Shown one piece after another: positions 36,606-45,339 of a stretch of 64,000 nucleotides of DNA. Position 1 is the stretch's first letter, and the number at the start of each line of letters is the position of its first letter. The notes below the pieces were generated by a model. It was not told where the DNA came from. It was given only the letters and a program-made list of their open reading frames with translations, and did no database searches. The translations under genes and the position numbers were made by a program. This DNA is from Fastidiosipila sp963510375 (GTDB lineage: Bacteria; Bacillota; Clostridia; Saccharofermentanales; Fastidiosipilaceae). The stretch covers positions 29,791 to 93,790 of the forward strand of contig CAUPES010000007.1 of the NCBI GenBank assembly GCA_963510375.1. Direction: 5' to 3'.

Positions 36606-37625
36606 CTATTGCTCTGCTTCTCTATCCATATCCAAACTTACATTAGGAATATGACTCTTGGAAGTATCTTCTTTGAGCTCTTCTACTGCAGATTCGTCTA
36701 GTTCAGGATCTGGAGTATCTGCTATAGATTTCACTGCAGAAACTAAACCTGCCATATTTTGCAACTCTGATGGAACGATAATCTTAGTTGCTCTACCGTC
36801 AGCAACTTTCTCCATAGCTTCCATAGCACGTAGGCTTAGAACGGCTTCATCAGCTTTAGCAGCCTTAAGTAATTCCATACCTCGAGCACGTGCTTCGTAA
36901 ACTTTTAGAATAGCTTGAGCTTCACCTTCAGCTATACGAATTTGTGATTCCTTGTTAGCCTCCGCTCTCAAGACTGCAGATTCTTTTTCACCTTCAGCTC
37001 TTAGAATTGCAGATTCTTTTTCACCTTGGGCAATCAAGACACTCTTACGTTTCTCACGCTCAGCCTTCATCTGCTTCTCCATTGCATCTTGTATCTCTGG
37101 AGGTGGCAAAATATTCTTCAACTCAACTCTATTGACTTTGATACCCCATGGATCTGTAGCATCATCAAGAATTTCACGCATCTTAGTATTAATAACATCT
37201 CTAGATGTCAAAGTCTCATCAAGTTCCAAATCACCAATAATATTACGTAAGGTTGTTGATGATAAATTATCAATAGCATTGATTGGATTGTCTATACCAT
37301 AAGTAAACAATTTAGGATCTGTTACTTGGTAGAAAATAACTGTATCAATTCTCATCGTAACGTTATCTTTGGTAATAACTGCTTGCGGATTAAAGTCTGC
37401 AACTTGCTCCTTGAGAGATACTGTATGCACCGCCTTATCAACAAAAGGCATCTTGAAGTGCAAGCCTGCCTCCCAAGTTGTCAGGTATGATCCCAATCTC
37501 TCAATAATCTTAACGTGTGCTTGTGGAACAATCTTTACACAGGATAAAACCAAATATACTACCAATACTAATAGTATTAAGAGGAATATATCCATGGCAC
37601 CTATTCCAAATATTAATAAACTCAT
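36606..37625 (-). CDS. SPFH/Band 7 protein (stomatin/paraslipin type)
   Basis: 339 residues. One N-terminal membrane helix (MDIFLLILLVLVVYLVLS) is followed by the SPFH domain (VPQAHVKIIERLGSYL, WGIKVNRVELKNI) and a long Ala/Glu coiled coil with GEKESAILRAEGEKESA repeats. These proteins form large membrane-bound oligomers that organise lipid domains. AAAGGAGG precedes the ATG at 37625. It follows the NfeD gene by about 67 bp, the standard SPFH-NfeD operon. Confidence 0.95.
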   Translation of the reverse strand: MSLLIFGIGAMDIFLLILLVLVVYLVLSCVKIVPQAHVKIIERLGSYLTTWEAGLHFKMPFVDKAVHTVSLKEQVADFNPQAVITKDNVTMRIDTVIFYQVTDPKLFTYGIDNPINAIDNLSSTTLRNIIGDLELDETLTSRDVINTKMREILDDATDPWGIKVNRVELKNILPPPEIQDAMEKQMKAEREKRKSVLIAQGEKESAILRAEGEKESAVLRAEANKESQIRIAEGEAQAILKVYEARARGMELLKAAKADEAVLSLRAMEAMEKVADGRATKIIVPSELQNMAGLVSAVKSIADTPDPELDESAVEELKEDTSKSHIPNVSLDMDREAEQ

Positions 37626-37692
37626 TAATTACCTCCTTTGCTTCTCGCTCTTTGTTTGTGTTTCTTTTTACTTTTGTTTCTGTTTCTCTTTT

Positions 37693-38130
37693 TTACTTCG
37701 AAACTATTAATTTAACACCTTGTATAGATAGAATTTTAACTATCTCGCCTACTTCTATTTCCTCAGATTCTGGGTTTGCAACCGCTCTCCATTCTCTGCC
37801 TTTTACCCTTACCAAACCTTTATTATCTAGTGCATTAATCTTTTCAATTACAACAGCTTCTTCGCCAATTAGAGCATCTAAATTAGTTGGGACATGTGAA
37901 TTTTTGCCAATGTTTAGCTTATCTTTAACCATCAAGAAAATTATTAAACCTATTCCAGAAACAATTAGCATCAGAACTATTTGCCAAGTTAGACTCATGC
38001 CTGCAAGAGCAGCACATAAAGCAACTACACTTCCTAGTACAAACCAGATACTTACAAGTGCAACTGTTCCCAGTTCAACTGCTAAAAATATCAGACTTAA
38101 AACTAACCAAAAAATCCAAGCTTGATCCAT
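37693..38130 (-). CDS. NfeD family protein
   Basis: 145 residues: three to four membrane helices up to residue 75, then a C-terminal OB-fold (LIGEEAVVIEKI, LVRVKGREWRAVA, GEIVKILSIQGVKL). NfeD partners SPFH proteins, tuning membrane microdomains. This is the short form lacking the ClpP-like protease domain. It is the first gene of the pair and diverges from the thioesterase cluster. Confidence 0.93.
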   Translation of the reverse strand: MDQAWIFWLVLSLIFLAVELGTVALVSIWFVLGSVVALCAALAGMSLTWQIVLMLIVSGIGLIIFLMVKDKLNIGKNSHVPTNLDALIGEEAVVIEKINALDNKGLVRVKGREWRAVANPESEEIEVGEIVKILSIQGVKLIVSK

Positions 38131-38345
38131 AAGTAACCTCCTATCTTAAAAATTAAAGAAGAGTTTTGTTTCCCTTGTTTAATTATATTTTACCATAATA
38201 ATTTTAGCAATAATTTCTGGAGATTAGTGCGGTGCGGATATTTTACATTTTCTTTAACAATTGTGAAGTGAGTGCAAACCAACACTAATAGCATTCACTC
38301 TATGTTAGAATTCTCATTAGTATTTTAATTTAGAGGAATCGACGT

Positions 38346-39272
38346 ATGAAGCTAAATAATCTTGAAGAATTTAGGAAAGCTCTCCAGCAAGTAGCTACTA
38401 ACAATGGCTGTAGCTCTGATGAAGAATACTTAAGCTCTGGAAATATTGAGGATTACTTTGCCCAAAAGAATCTGCTTACTTACCAAAAATTTCATATTGA
38501 ATCTAGTCAGAGCGACAACAAAAATAAAGTTCATTTAGCGTATATCTTTTCTTTTTTCGAAGCAATTGCAGGTGAGCACAGCGAAAGCGTTGGCATCCAT
38601 TATGCTGACATGCGTGATAAAAACCAGACTTGGATATTAAATAGAATTGCTCTAGATATTAAAGATCTGCCTAATAAATATGATGATATTACAGTATACA
38701 CCTGGCAATCCAAACAAAGTTCTGTTGGTTTTTACCGTGAATTCTTGGTCATTAATGAGAATAATGAGGCAATAATTGCCGCTAGAAGTTTCTGGTCAAT
38801 TATGGATCTAAACTCGAGGACAATTATTCCAAGTAACGAGATAATCGCAAACAAAGAGAACCCGTTCATCCTCCCCATCAAAACTACAAAAGCAAAACTA
38901 AAAAGCATTAAAATAGCTTTACCAGAAACTGACAATAAAATTAGCTACAAACACCTAATCGGTTACAGTGATCTAGATGCCAATAACCACGTAAACAATA
39001 CACGCTATATAAATATGGTTATAAACGTTGTGGACTTTCTCAATTTAGGCTTAGATATAGATAGTTTCGAAATTAATTACACTAGTGAACTTATCAAAGG
39101 CGATCTAGTTTCAGTCGAGGCAACTATAGTTGAAGAGACTAACGAACATTATTACCTTGCAGTCTACATTAAATTCTTAGATAATTTAATCGAATCTGGT
39201 AATCTAGAAATCAAATACAAAAAGCAAGATACACACGATTCACTTAAAGCATTAATTAAAATTAGAAAATAA
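38346..39272 (+). CDS. Acyl-ACP thioesterase
   Basis: 308 residues with two hotdog domains after an unusual N-terminal extension of about 50 residues. The first domain has ADMRDKNQTWILNRIALDI and YTWQ; the second has YSDLDANNHVNNTRYI with the Asn/His active-site pattern of FatA-type enzymes. It releases free fatty acids from acyl carrier protein. GAGGA precedes the ATG. It heads a plus-strand cluster with three acyl-CoA synthetases, so released fatty acids may be re-activated by the neighbours. Confidence 0.9.
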   Translation: MKLNNLEEFRKALQQVATNNGCSSDEEYLSSGNIEDYFAQKNLLTYQKFHIESSQSDNKNKVHLAYIFSFFEAIAGEHSESVGIHYADMRDKNQTWILNRIALDIKDLPNKYDDITVYTWQSKQSSVGFYREFLVINENNEAIIAARSFWSIMDLNSRTIIPSNEIIANKENPFILPIKTTKAKLKSIKIALPETDNKISYKHLIGYSDLDANNHVNNTRYINMVINVVDFLNLGLDIDSFEINYTSELIKGDLVSVEATIVEETNEHYYLAVYIKFLDNLIESGNLEIKYKKQDTHDSLKALIKIRK

Positions 39273-39378
39273 ATTTAAAAATAAAACAACAAAAGGCGTT
39301 GAGCTCTTAGGGAGCACTTAGATAATCTCTGAAAGAGCAATTAAAACAGTTAATTTACAAAAACTTATGGAGAAAATT

Positions 39379-41244
39379 ATGTTTAGAAATGATGAAAGAA
39401 TATATAAATATCCTTTACACCAAGTTACAGAATTGAATGACTTACGTGAAATGGCTGAGAACAGCGCTGAGAAATTTGCAGACAGAAATGCCTATTTTCT
39501 CAAAGATCCTGTAGCTTTGCGTGAACTTGACCCTAGATCGGAAGAGGCACAGAAATTCAAAATCAATCCTAAGGATGAATATCGAGGTATAAGCTACTCA
39601 GAGTTCAATAATGACAGACTTGCACTTGGAACATCTTTGCACAATCAAGGTCTCAATATGAATGAAAAAGTTGTAATTTTATCCGAGACTCGTTACGAAT
39701 GGTATGTTAGCTATTTAACTGTTGTTTCTGGGCTCGCTGTTGTCTGCCCTATGGATATAGCTTTAATGGAGAATGAGTTAGAAAACTTACTCAATAGATC
39801 TGAAGCAAGCACTATTTTCTTCACGCGCAAGCAAGAAAGCAAGCTTAAAGCTATTAAGGACAATCTGAAATTCGCTAAGCATTTCATCTCTTATGATTTA
39901 CCAAGTGAAGAAACTAAGGCCGCTTTGCCTGAAGGTGCCAAGTTAGACTTCTTCTGGGATTTAATTGACGAAGGTAATTTGCTCCGTGACAAGGCTAACT
40001 TTGAATATGACAAACTCCCTATAGATAGAGAGGCTCTAGCAGTACTACTCTTCACATCAGGAACCACATCAACTGCCAAAGCGGTAATGCTCAGCCACAA
40101 AAATTTAATCACCAACATTATGGACTCAGTTAGAATGATTCAGTTTGACGAGAATGACTCTGTCCTTTCCGTATTGCCACTGCACCATACCTATGAAGCA
40201 ACAGCTGGATTTTTAATCCCACATTATTTTGGCGGTACAGTTGCTATGTGTGATGGTCTGCGTCATATTACCCACAACATGCAACAAGCTCAAGTAACAG
40301 TCATGATTGCAGTACCTTTGCTATTAGAAACTATATATAAACAAGTAAAGAAAAAAATTGAAGCTGACGAAAACTTAGAAAAGAAATTTAACCTAGCCGT
40401 AAGAGTTACAAGATTCTTAAACCGTTTCAACGTTGATATTCGTAAAAAAGTGTTTAAAAACATCCACGATACTTTTGGTGGTAAGTTACGTTACATAATT
40501 TGTGGTGGTGCAGCAATAGAACCACAAATCCTACGTGAGTTAAATGAGTGGGGCTTAAATGCTTTCCAAGGCTATGGATTAACTGAATCCTCTCCAATTT
40601 TCGCAGTTAACAGACCATATTATCATGAAGGTGCAGCTACAGGATTGCCAATGCCAAGTACTGAAGTCAAGATCATTAATCCAGATGACAGAGGTATAGG
40701 TGAAATCATTGGCCGTGGTCCAAGTATAATGATTGGCTACTATCAAGATGAAGCTTTAACAAGAAAAGCTATTGACGCAGACGGCTTCTATCACACTGGA
40801 GACTATGGATATATAGATGATAGAAATTTCGTCTACATTACAGGTCGTGAAGCCAATATAATTGTTACCAAAAATGGTAAAAACATCTTCCCAGAAGAGA
40901 TTGAGTCTATCATGCAACAAGAAGATCCAATAATCGCTGAAATAGTCGTTTATGGAGAGCGTGACGCTTCCGGTGATCAAGTTATCACTGCAGAAGTTTA
41001 TCCAAATGCAGAAGTTATTGAGAAAGACCCTCATCTTAAAGGCGAAGCTTTGACCTCAGATAAAGTAAGGAAAAGGGTTCACGAAGTTATTAATTCGGCG
41101 AATCTAAACCTAGTTCCTTACAAGCGTGTCAAGGCTTTAGAGCTAAGAGATGAACCGTTCCCAAGAAACACATCCAGAAAGCTTCTAAGAAACAAAGCTC
41201 AAAGAAATGTTGATACAGTCGAGCCTGCAAAACCTGAGAATTAA
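39379..41244 (+). CDS. Long-chain acyl-CoA synthetase (AMP-forming), copy 1
   Basis: 621 residues from the ATG at 39379, chosen because GGAG lies six bases upstream and the start then lines up with copy 3 (MFQNDEKIY); an ATG at 39367 lacks a site. The P-loop TSGTTSTAKAVMLSHKN, GYGLTESSPIF, TGDYGYIDDRNF and the C-terminal catalytic lysine in NTSRKLLR show a class I adenylating enzyme acting on fatty acids. It could load CoA or ACP. The start region (DPVALRELDPRSEEA) is shared with the two following copies, so the three arose by tandem duplication. Confidence 0.92.
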   Translation: MFRNDERIYKYPLHQVTELNDLREMAENSAEKFADRNAYFLKDPVALRELDPRSEEAQKFKINPKDEYRGISYSEFNNDRLALGTSLHNQGLNMNEKVVILSETRYEWYVSYLTVVSGLAVVCPMDIALMENELENLLNRSEASTIFFTRKQESKLKAIKDNLKFAKHFISYDLPSEETKAALPEGAKLDFFWDLIDEGNLLRDKANFEYDKLPIDREALAVLLFTSGTTSTAKAVMLSHKNLITNIMDSVRMIQFDENDSVLSVLPLHHTYEATAGFLIPHYFGGTVAMCDGLRHITHNMQQAQVTVMIAVPLLLETIYKQVKKKIEADENLEKKFNLAVRVTRFLNRFNVDIRKKVFKNIHDTFGGKLRYIICGGAAIEPQILRELNEWGLNAFQGYGLTESSPIFAVNRPYYHEGAATGLPMPSTEVKIINPDDRGIGEIIGRGPSIMIGYYQDEALTRKAIDADGFYHTGDYGYIDDRNFVYITGREANIIVTKNGKNIFPEEIESIMQQEDPIIAEIVVYGERDASGDQVITAEVYPNAEVIEKDPHLKGEALTSDKVRKRVHEVINSANLNLVPYKRVKALELRDEPFPRNTSRKLLRNKAQRNVDTVEPAKPEN

Positions 41245-41355
41245 TTAAGTCAATATAGGATCAATAAATTCAATAAAATTAGTTGATTCCAGAAAAACTA
41301 AAGATTAATATATATCCAATTTTAAGTACTAAATTGTAATTTTAAGGAGTATTGT

Positions 41356-43158
41356 ATGTCATACGGTATTTATAAATATCCTCTTATGGACTTACGCCAA
41401 GTTAGAGATTTACGTGAAATGCTAAATACATCAGAAGAGTTATACGGAGAAAGATCAGCTTTTTTAGTCAAGGATCCGGTTGCGCTACGTGAAGTAGAGC
41501 CTAAGTCTGAAGCTGCGTTAGCGTATAAACCAAACCCTAACGATGAGTATAGATCTATTAGCTTCAAACAATATGCAAGTGATGTCAGAGCTTTTGGTTC
41601 TTATTTAAAGTCTTTAGGCATTCTAGCAAGTGATAAAGTCGCAATAGTCGCTGAAACACGCTATGAGTGGTATATAGCGTATCTTGCAACAGTTAATGGT
41701 TTAGCTATTGTTGTGCCACTTGACAAAAACTTGGGCGCAGCTGAGATTCTTAATAACCTTGAGAGATCTAAATGCAGCACCGTAATCTATTCCAAAGCCA
41801 CTTCTGAAAAAATCGAGGCCAACTTAGGTAAGATTGATTTTGTCAAAAACTTCATCAATATGGATTATGTTCCTGAGAAAGCAGAAGGTAATGATAATAC
41901 TGAAGTTTATTTTTGGGACGCACTGGCAAAAGGTTACTCGATTAGAGAGCAAGATAAATCCTATGACGAGCTAGAAATAGATCCTGAAGCATTTAGTATT
42001 TTGCTTTTCACATCTGGTACAACATCGAAATCCAAAGCAGTCATGCTCAGTCACAAAAACATCTGTACTGTAGTTAATGATGCCCCACGAATGGTTGACC
42101 TAAAAGAAGCTACTTGCTTATCAATTTTACCTTTGCATCATACCTATGAAGCTACTTGTGGATTTATTATTCAAGTCTATTTAGGTAATGCAATTGCAGT
42201 CGGAGATGGTCTGCGACACATAGTCAAAAATGCAGCCCAAGCAAAAGTAACATTGTTTCTAATGGTTCCAGCAATCCTTGAAGCCATCTACAAAACAATT
42301 CAAGGCAAACTAAACGCTGATCCTAAATTAGCCAAGAAATTCTCATTTGGTTTGAAACTAACCCGTTTCCTAAGAAAATTTGGTATTGATATCCGCAAAA
42401 AAGTCTTCAAATCCGTTCACGATATGTTTGGTGGCAAATTGACACACATCATTATCGGTGGTGCGGCTATTGAACCCAAAATTTTGGACTTTTTCAATGA
42501 TCTAGGTTTTGCTGCAATTCAAGGATATGGTCTGACTGAGTCATCACCTATATTTGCTCTAAACCGTGAGAAGTACTACGACTCAGCCTCTGCTGGTTTA
42601 CCAATCCCATCAATAGAAGCTAAAATCATTAACAAAGATGCTAACGGTATTGGAGAAATTATCGGTCGAGGTCCAAGCATTATGTTAGGCTACTACCAAG
42701 ATCCTGAAAGAACCGCAGAAGCTATTGACGCAGAAGGTTTCTATCACACTGGTGACTACGGCTACATTGACAACAGAAGTTTCATTTTCATCACAGGTCG
42801 TAAAGCAAATATCATTGTTGCCAAAAATGGTGAAAATGTCTTCCCTGAAGAAGTCGAATTCGTACTAGAACGTAACGAAATTATCAAAGAAGTTGTAGTT
42901 TATGGTGAGCGTGATGAGAAAGCAGAGCAAATTATTACTGCAGAAGTTTTCCCAGATGCTGATTATGTTAAATCTGTACTTGGAACAACAGATCTTAATG
43001 CTCCAGAAGTTAAGGAAGCTATAGATCAAGCTATTAAAAATTCTAATAAAGAATTAAACACACAACAAAAGGTTCGTGATTTCCATATTAGAACAGAACC
43101 TTTCCCAAGAAATACTTCTAACAAGATCTTACGTAACAGACATCAAAGAAACGTTTAA
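41356..43158 (+). CDS. Long-chain acyl-CoA synthetase, copy 2
   Basis: 600 residues, slightly shorter at the C-terminus than copy 1. P-loop TSGTTSKSKAVMLSHKN, GYGLTESSPIF, TGDYGYIDNRSF and NTSNKILR. In the last motif Asn replaces the Arg before the catalytic Lys seen in copies 1 and 3. AAGGAG precedes the ATG. The gap to copy 1 is 111 bp with no clear terminator, so they may form one transcript; a terminator follows it. Confidence 0.92.
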   Translation: MSYGIYKYPLMDLRQVRDLREMLNTSEELYGERSAFLVKDPVALREVEPKSEAALAYKPNPNDEYRSISFKQYASDVRAFGSYLKSLGILASDKVAIVAETRYEWYIAYLATVNGLAIVVPLDKNLGAAEILNNLERSKCSTVIYSKATSEKIEANLGKIDFVKNFINMDYVPEKAEGNDNTEVYFWDALAKGYSIREQDKSYDELEIDPEAFSILLFTSGTTSKSKAVMLSHKNICTVVNDAPRMVDLKEATCLSILPLHHTYEATCGFIIQVYLGNAIAVGDGLRHIVKNAAQAKVTLFLMVPAILEAIYKTIQGKLNADPKLAKKFSFGLKLTRFLRKFGIDIRKKVFKSVHDMFGGKLTHIIIGGAAIEPKILDFFNDLGFAAIQGYGLTESSPIFALNREKYYDSASAGLPIPSIEAKIINKDANGIGEIIGRGPSIMLGYYQDPERTAEAIDAEGFYHTGDYGYIDNRSFIFITGRKANIIVAKNGENVFPEEVEFVLERNEIIKEVVVYGERDEKAEQIITAEVFPDADYVKSVLGTTDLNAPEVKEAIDQAIKNSNKELNTQQKVRDFHIRTEPFPRNTSNKILRNRHQRNV

Positions 43159-43176
43159 GATTAAGTGATAAAACCC

Positions 43177-43228
43177 AACTCCATATTTATTAAATTTTCA
43201 TGAATTTGTGAGTATGGAGTTTTATTTC
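43177..43228 (+). terminator. Terminator after copy 2
   Basis: AACTCCATA / TATGGAGTT arms, with an inner AAATT/AATTT pair, then TTATTT. It separates copies 1 and 2 from copy 3, which has its own promoter. Confidence 0.65.
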
Positions 43229-43235
43229 GCGAGAA

Positions 43236-43269
43236 AATTACTTTGACAGTCAAAGTAATTTGTTATAAT
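43236..43269 (+). promoter_or_regulatory. Promoter of copy 3 with a perfect palindromic operator
   Basis: A perfect palindrome at 43236-43260 has 12-bp arms (AATTACTTTGAC and complement) around a single A. It covers the -35 TTGACA (43243-43248); a perfect TATAAT follows at 43264-43269 with a 15-bp spacer. A repressor bound there would block RNA polymerase. The core TTTGACxGTCAAA resembles FabT-type MarR-family operators of fatty-acid genes, which fits the gene controlled. Confidence 0.75.
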
Positions 43270-43365
43270 TATATTTAGAATATTTTAAACATTAACAATA
43301 AATACTTTAGTAAATTAAAGACCTACGAATTTAAGATAATTTTCCTACCAGAAAGAAGGTGAACC

Positions 43366-45213
43366 ATGTTCCAAAACGACGAAAAAATATATGCATATCC
43401 ATTACATGAATCCTATAGATCAAGAGATTTACGAGAAATGATAGAGAGAAGTGCAAACTTATATGCAGATGGAAATGCCTTTCTACTCAAAGATCCAGTT
43501 GCCCTACGTGAATTAGATCCTAGATCTGAAGAGGCAATTAATTTCAAAACAAATCCAGATGATGAGTATCGTGCTCTAACATATCGACAAGTTAATGAGG
43601 ATCGTAAAGCTTTGGGATCCGCTCTGCTCAACTTAGGCATAGAGAAAGATGATAAAGTAATTATCCTCGCAGAGACTCGCTACGAGTGGTATGTTACTTA
43701 TCTGGCAACTGTCTGTGGGTTGGCTGTTATTGTACCAATGGACAAAGAGCTCCCTGCTAATGAAGTTGAAAACTTGATCAACCGTTCAGGTGCAAACACA
43801 ATATTCTTCTCACGCTCACAAGAGGATAAATTAATAAACATTGCTGATAATATTAAGCAAATCAAAAATTTAATTTCTTATGACTTGCCAACAGAGAAAA
43901 GCTCTAGCTTGGCAGGTGCGGACAAAGATCTATTCTTCTTCTGGGACTTAATTAATACCGGAAATTCAATAAGAGAAAACGGAAATACACAATACGATAA
44001 CTTGCTTATTGATCCTCGTGCTTTAGCAGTATTACTCTTCACTTCTGGTACAACTGCTAAATCAAAAGCTGTAATGCTCTGTCACGATAACCTATGCGTC
44101 AACTTGTACAACGTTTGTCAAACTGTATATTTTGATAAAAACGATACTCTTTTGTCAGTTCTCCCACTTCATCACAGCTTCGAATCTACAGGAGGTTTCC
44201 TTCTACCACTATCAATTGGTTGCAAAATTGCAATTAATGATGGTTTACGCTATATTGCCAAAAACTTAAAGCAATCCAAAACTTCAGTCCTAATTGCAGT
44301 TCCTTTGTTGTTAGAAAATCTACACAAAACAATTTTACGTAAAGCTACAGGCAACGCTAAGATAGCTAAGAAGTACAAACTAGGTTTAACTTTGGCAAAA
44401 GCCTTAAATAAAATTAAACTAAATTTCAGCGATAAAATTTTCGCAGAAATCCATGAGGGTTTAGGTGGACATTTACGCTTACTCGTCTGTGGTGGTGCAG
44501 CGATTGAGCCTCAAATTTTAGCAGATTTCAATGACTGGGGAATTACAGCAATTCAAGGTTATGGCGTAACTGAGTGCGCCCCTCTAATTTCTAATAACCG
44601 CCCTGATTACAAAGAGCACGCATCAGCTGGTTTACCAGCACCAAATGTCGAAGTTAAAATAATCAACGAAGATGAGAATGGTGTCGGAGAAATTATTGCC
44701 CGTGGACCAAACGTCATGCTCGGTTACTACAAAGATCCTGAGAAAACTGCAGAAGCTATTGACTCAGAGGGGTTTTACCATACAGGTGACTACGGCTATA
44801 TTGATGATAGAGGTTTCATCTATATTACTGGTCGTAAGGCAAACATTATTGTTACCAAAAACGGTAAAAATATTTTCCCTGAAGAAATTGAATTCGTACT
44901 TCTCAAAGAAAAAATTATAGAAGAAGTAGTTGTCTATGGCGAAAGAGATGAATATGGCGAGCAAATTATTACTGCAGAGGTATTCCCTAATACTGACGAA
45001 CTCGCTAAAGTTCTAGAATTGAATACTAGAGATATAGACATTGACATATTAACAGGAAATCTTGCCAGAGAAATAGTCAAAGCAGCAGTAGACAAAACCA
45101 ATAAAGAACTACAAAACTTCAAGAAAATTAAAAATATAGTCCTACGTACAGAACCTTTCCCAAGAAACACCTCACGTAAGATACTTAGAAATAAGGAACA
45201 AAGAAATATTTAA
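43366..45213 (+). CDS. Long-chain acyl-CoA synthetase, copy 3
   Basis: 615 residues. P-loop TSGTTAKSKAVMLCHDN, GYGVTECAPLI (the usual ESSP is replaced), TGDYGYIDDRGF and NTSRKILR. The change at the acyl-pocket side of the GYG motif suggests a different chain-length preference. GAAGGTG precedes the ATG. It has its own promoter with the palindrome and a strong terminator, so it is regulated apart from copies 1 and 2. Confidence 0.92.
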   Translation: MFQNDEKIYAYPLHESYRSRDLREMIERSANLYADGNAFLLKDPVALRELDPRSEEAINFKTNPDDEYRALTYRQVNEDRKALGSALLNLGIEKDDKVIILAETRYEWYVTYLATVCGLAVIVPMDKELPANEVENLINRSGANTIFFSRSQEDKLINIADNIKQIKNLISYDLPTEKSSSLAGADKDLFFFWDLINTGNSIRENGNTQYDNLLIDPRALAVLLFTSGTTAKSKAVMLCHDNLCVNLYNVCQTVYFDKNDTLLSVLPLHHSFESTGGFLLPLSIGCKIAINDGLRYIAKNLKQSKTSVLIAVPLLLENLHKTILRKATGNAKIAKKYKLGLTLAKALNKIKLNFSDKIFAEIHEGLGGHLRLLVCGGAAIEPQILADFNDWGITAIQGYGVTECAPLISNNRPDYKEHASAGLPAPNVEVKIINEDENGVGEIIARGPNVMLGYYKDPEKTAEAIDSEGFYHTGDYGYIDDRGFIYITGRKANIIVTKNGKNIFPEEIEFVLLKEKIIEEVVVYGERDEYGEQIITAEVFPNTDELAKVLELNTRDIDIDILTGNLAREIVKAAVDKTNKELQNFKKIKNIVLRTEPFPRNTSRKILRNKEQRNI

Positions 45214-45260
45214 TCTAAATATCATTAATATCTCAATGTAGTTTTTATATTAAAAGAATG

Positions 45261-45296
45261 AAGAAGCTCAACTTGTAGGTTGAGCTTCTTTGTTTT
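45261..45296 (+). terminator. Strong intrinsic terminator after copy 3
   Basis: 12-bp perfect stem AAGAAGCTCAAC and complement with a 6-base loop, then TGTTTTT. It ends the fatty-acid cluster and lies before the convergent ABC exporter gene. Confidence 0.92.
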
Positions 45297-45339
45297 TGCT
45301 AATAGATATGTTGGAGAAATTTTGTTGAGTTACACAAAA

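Noticed and set aside
37517..38125. Plus-strand frame of 202 codons
   Set aside because: It is antisense to the SPFH and NfeD genes, which have clear motifs and ribosome sites; the translation is low-complexity Ser/Thr/Leu-rich shadow sequence.
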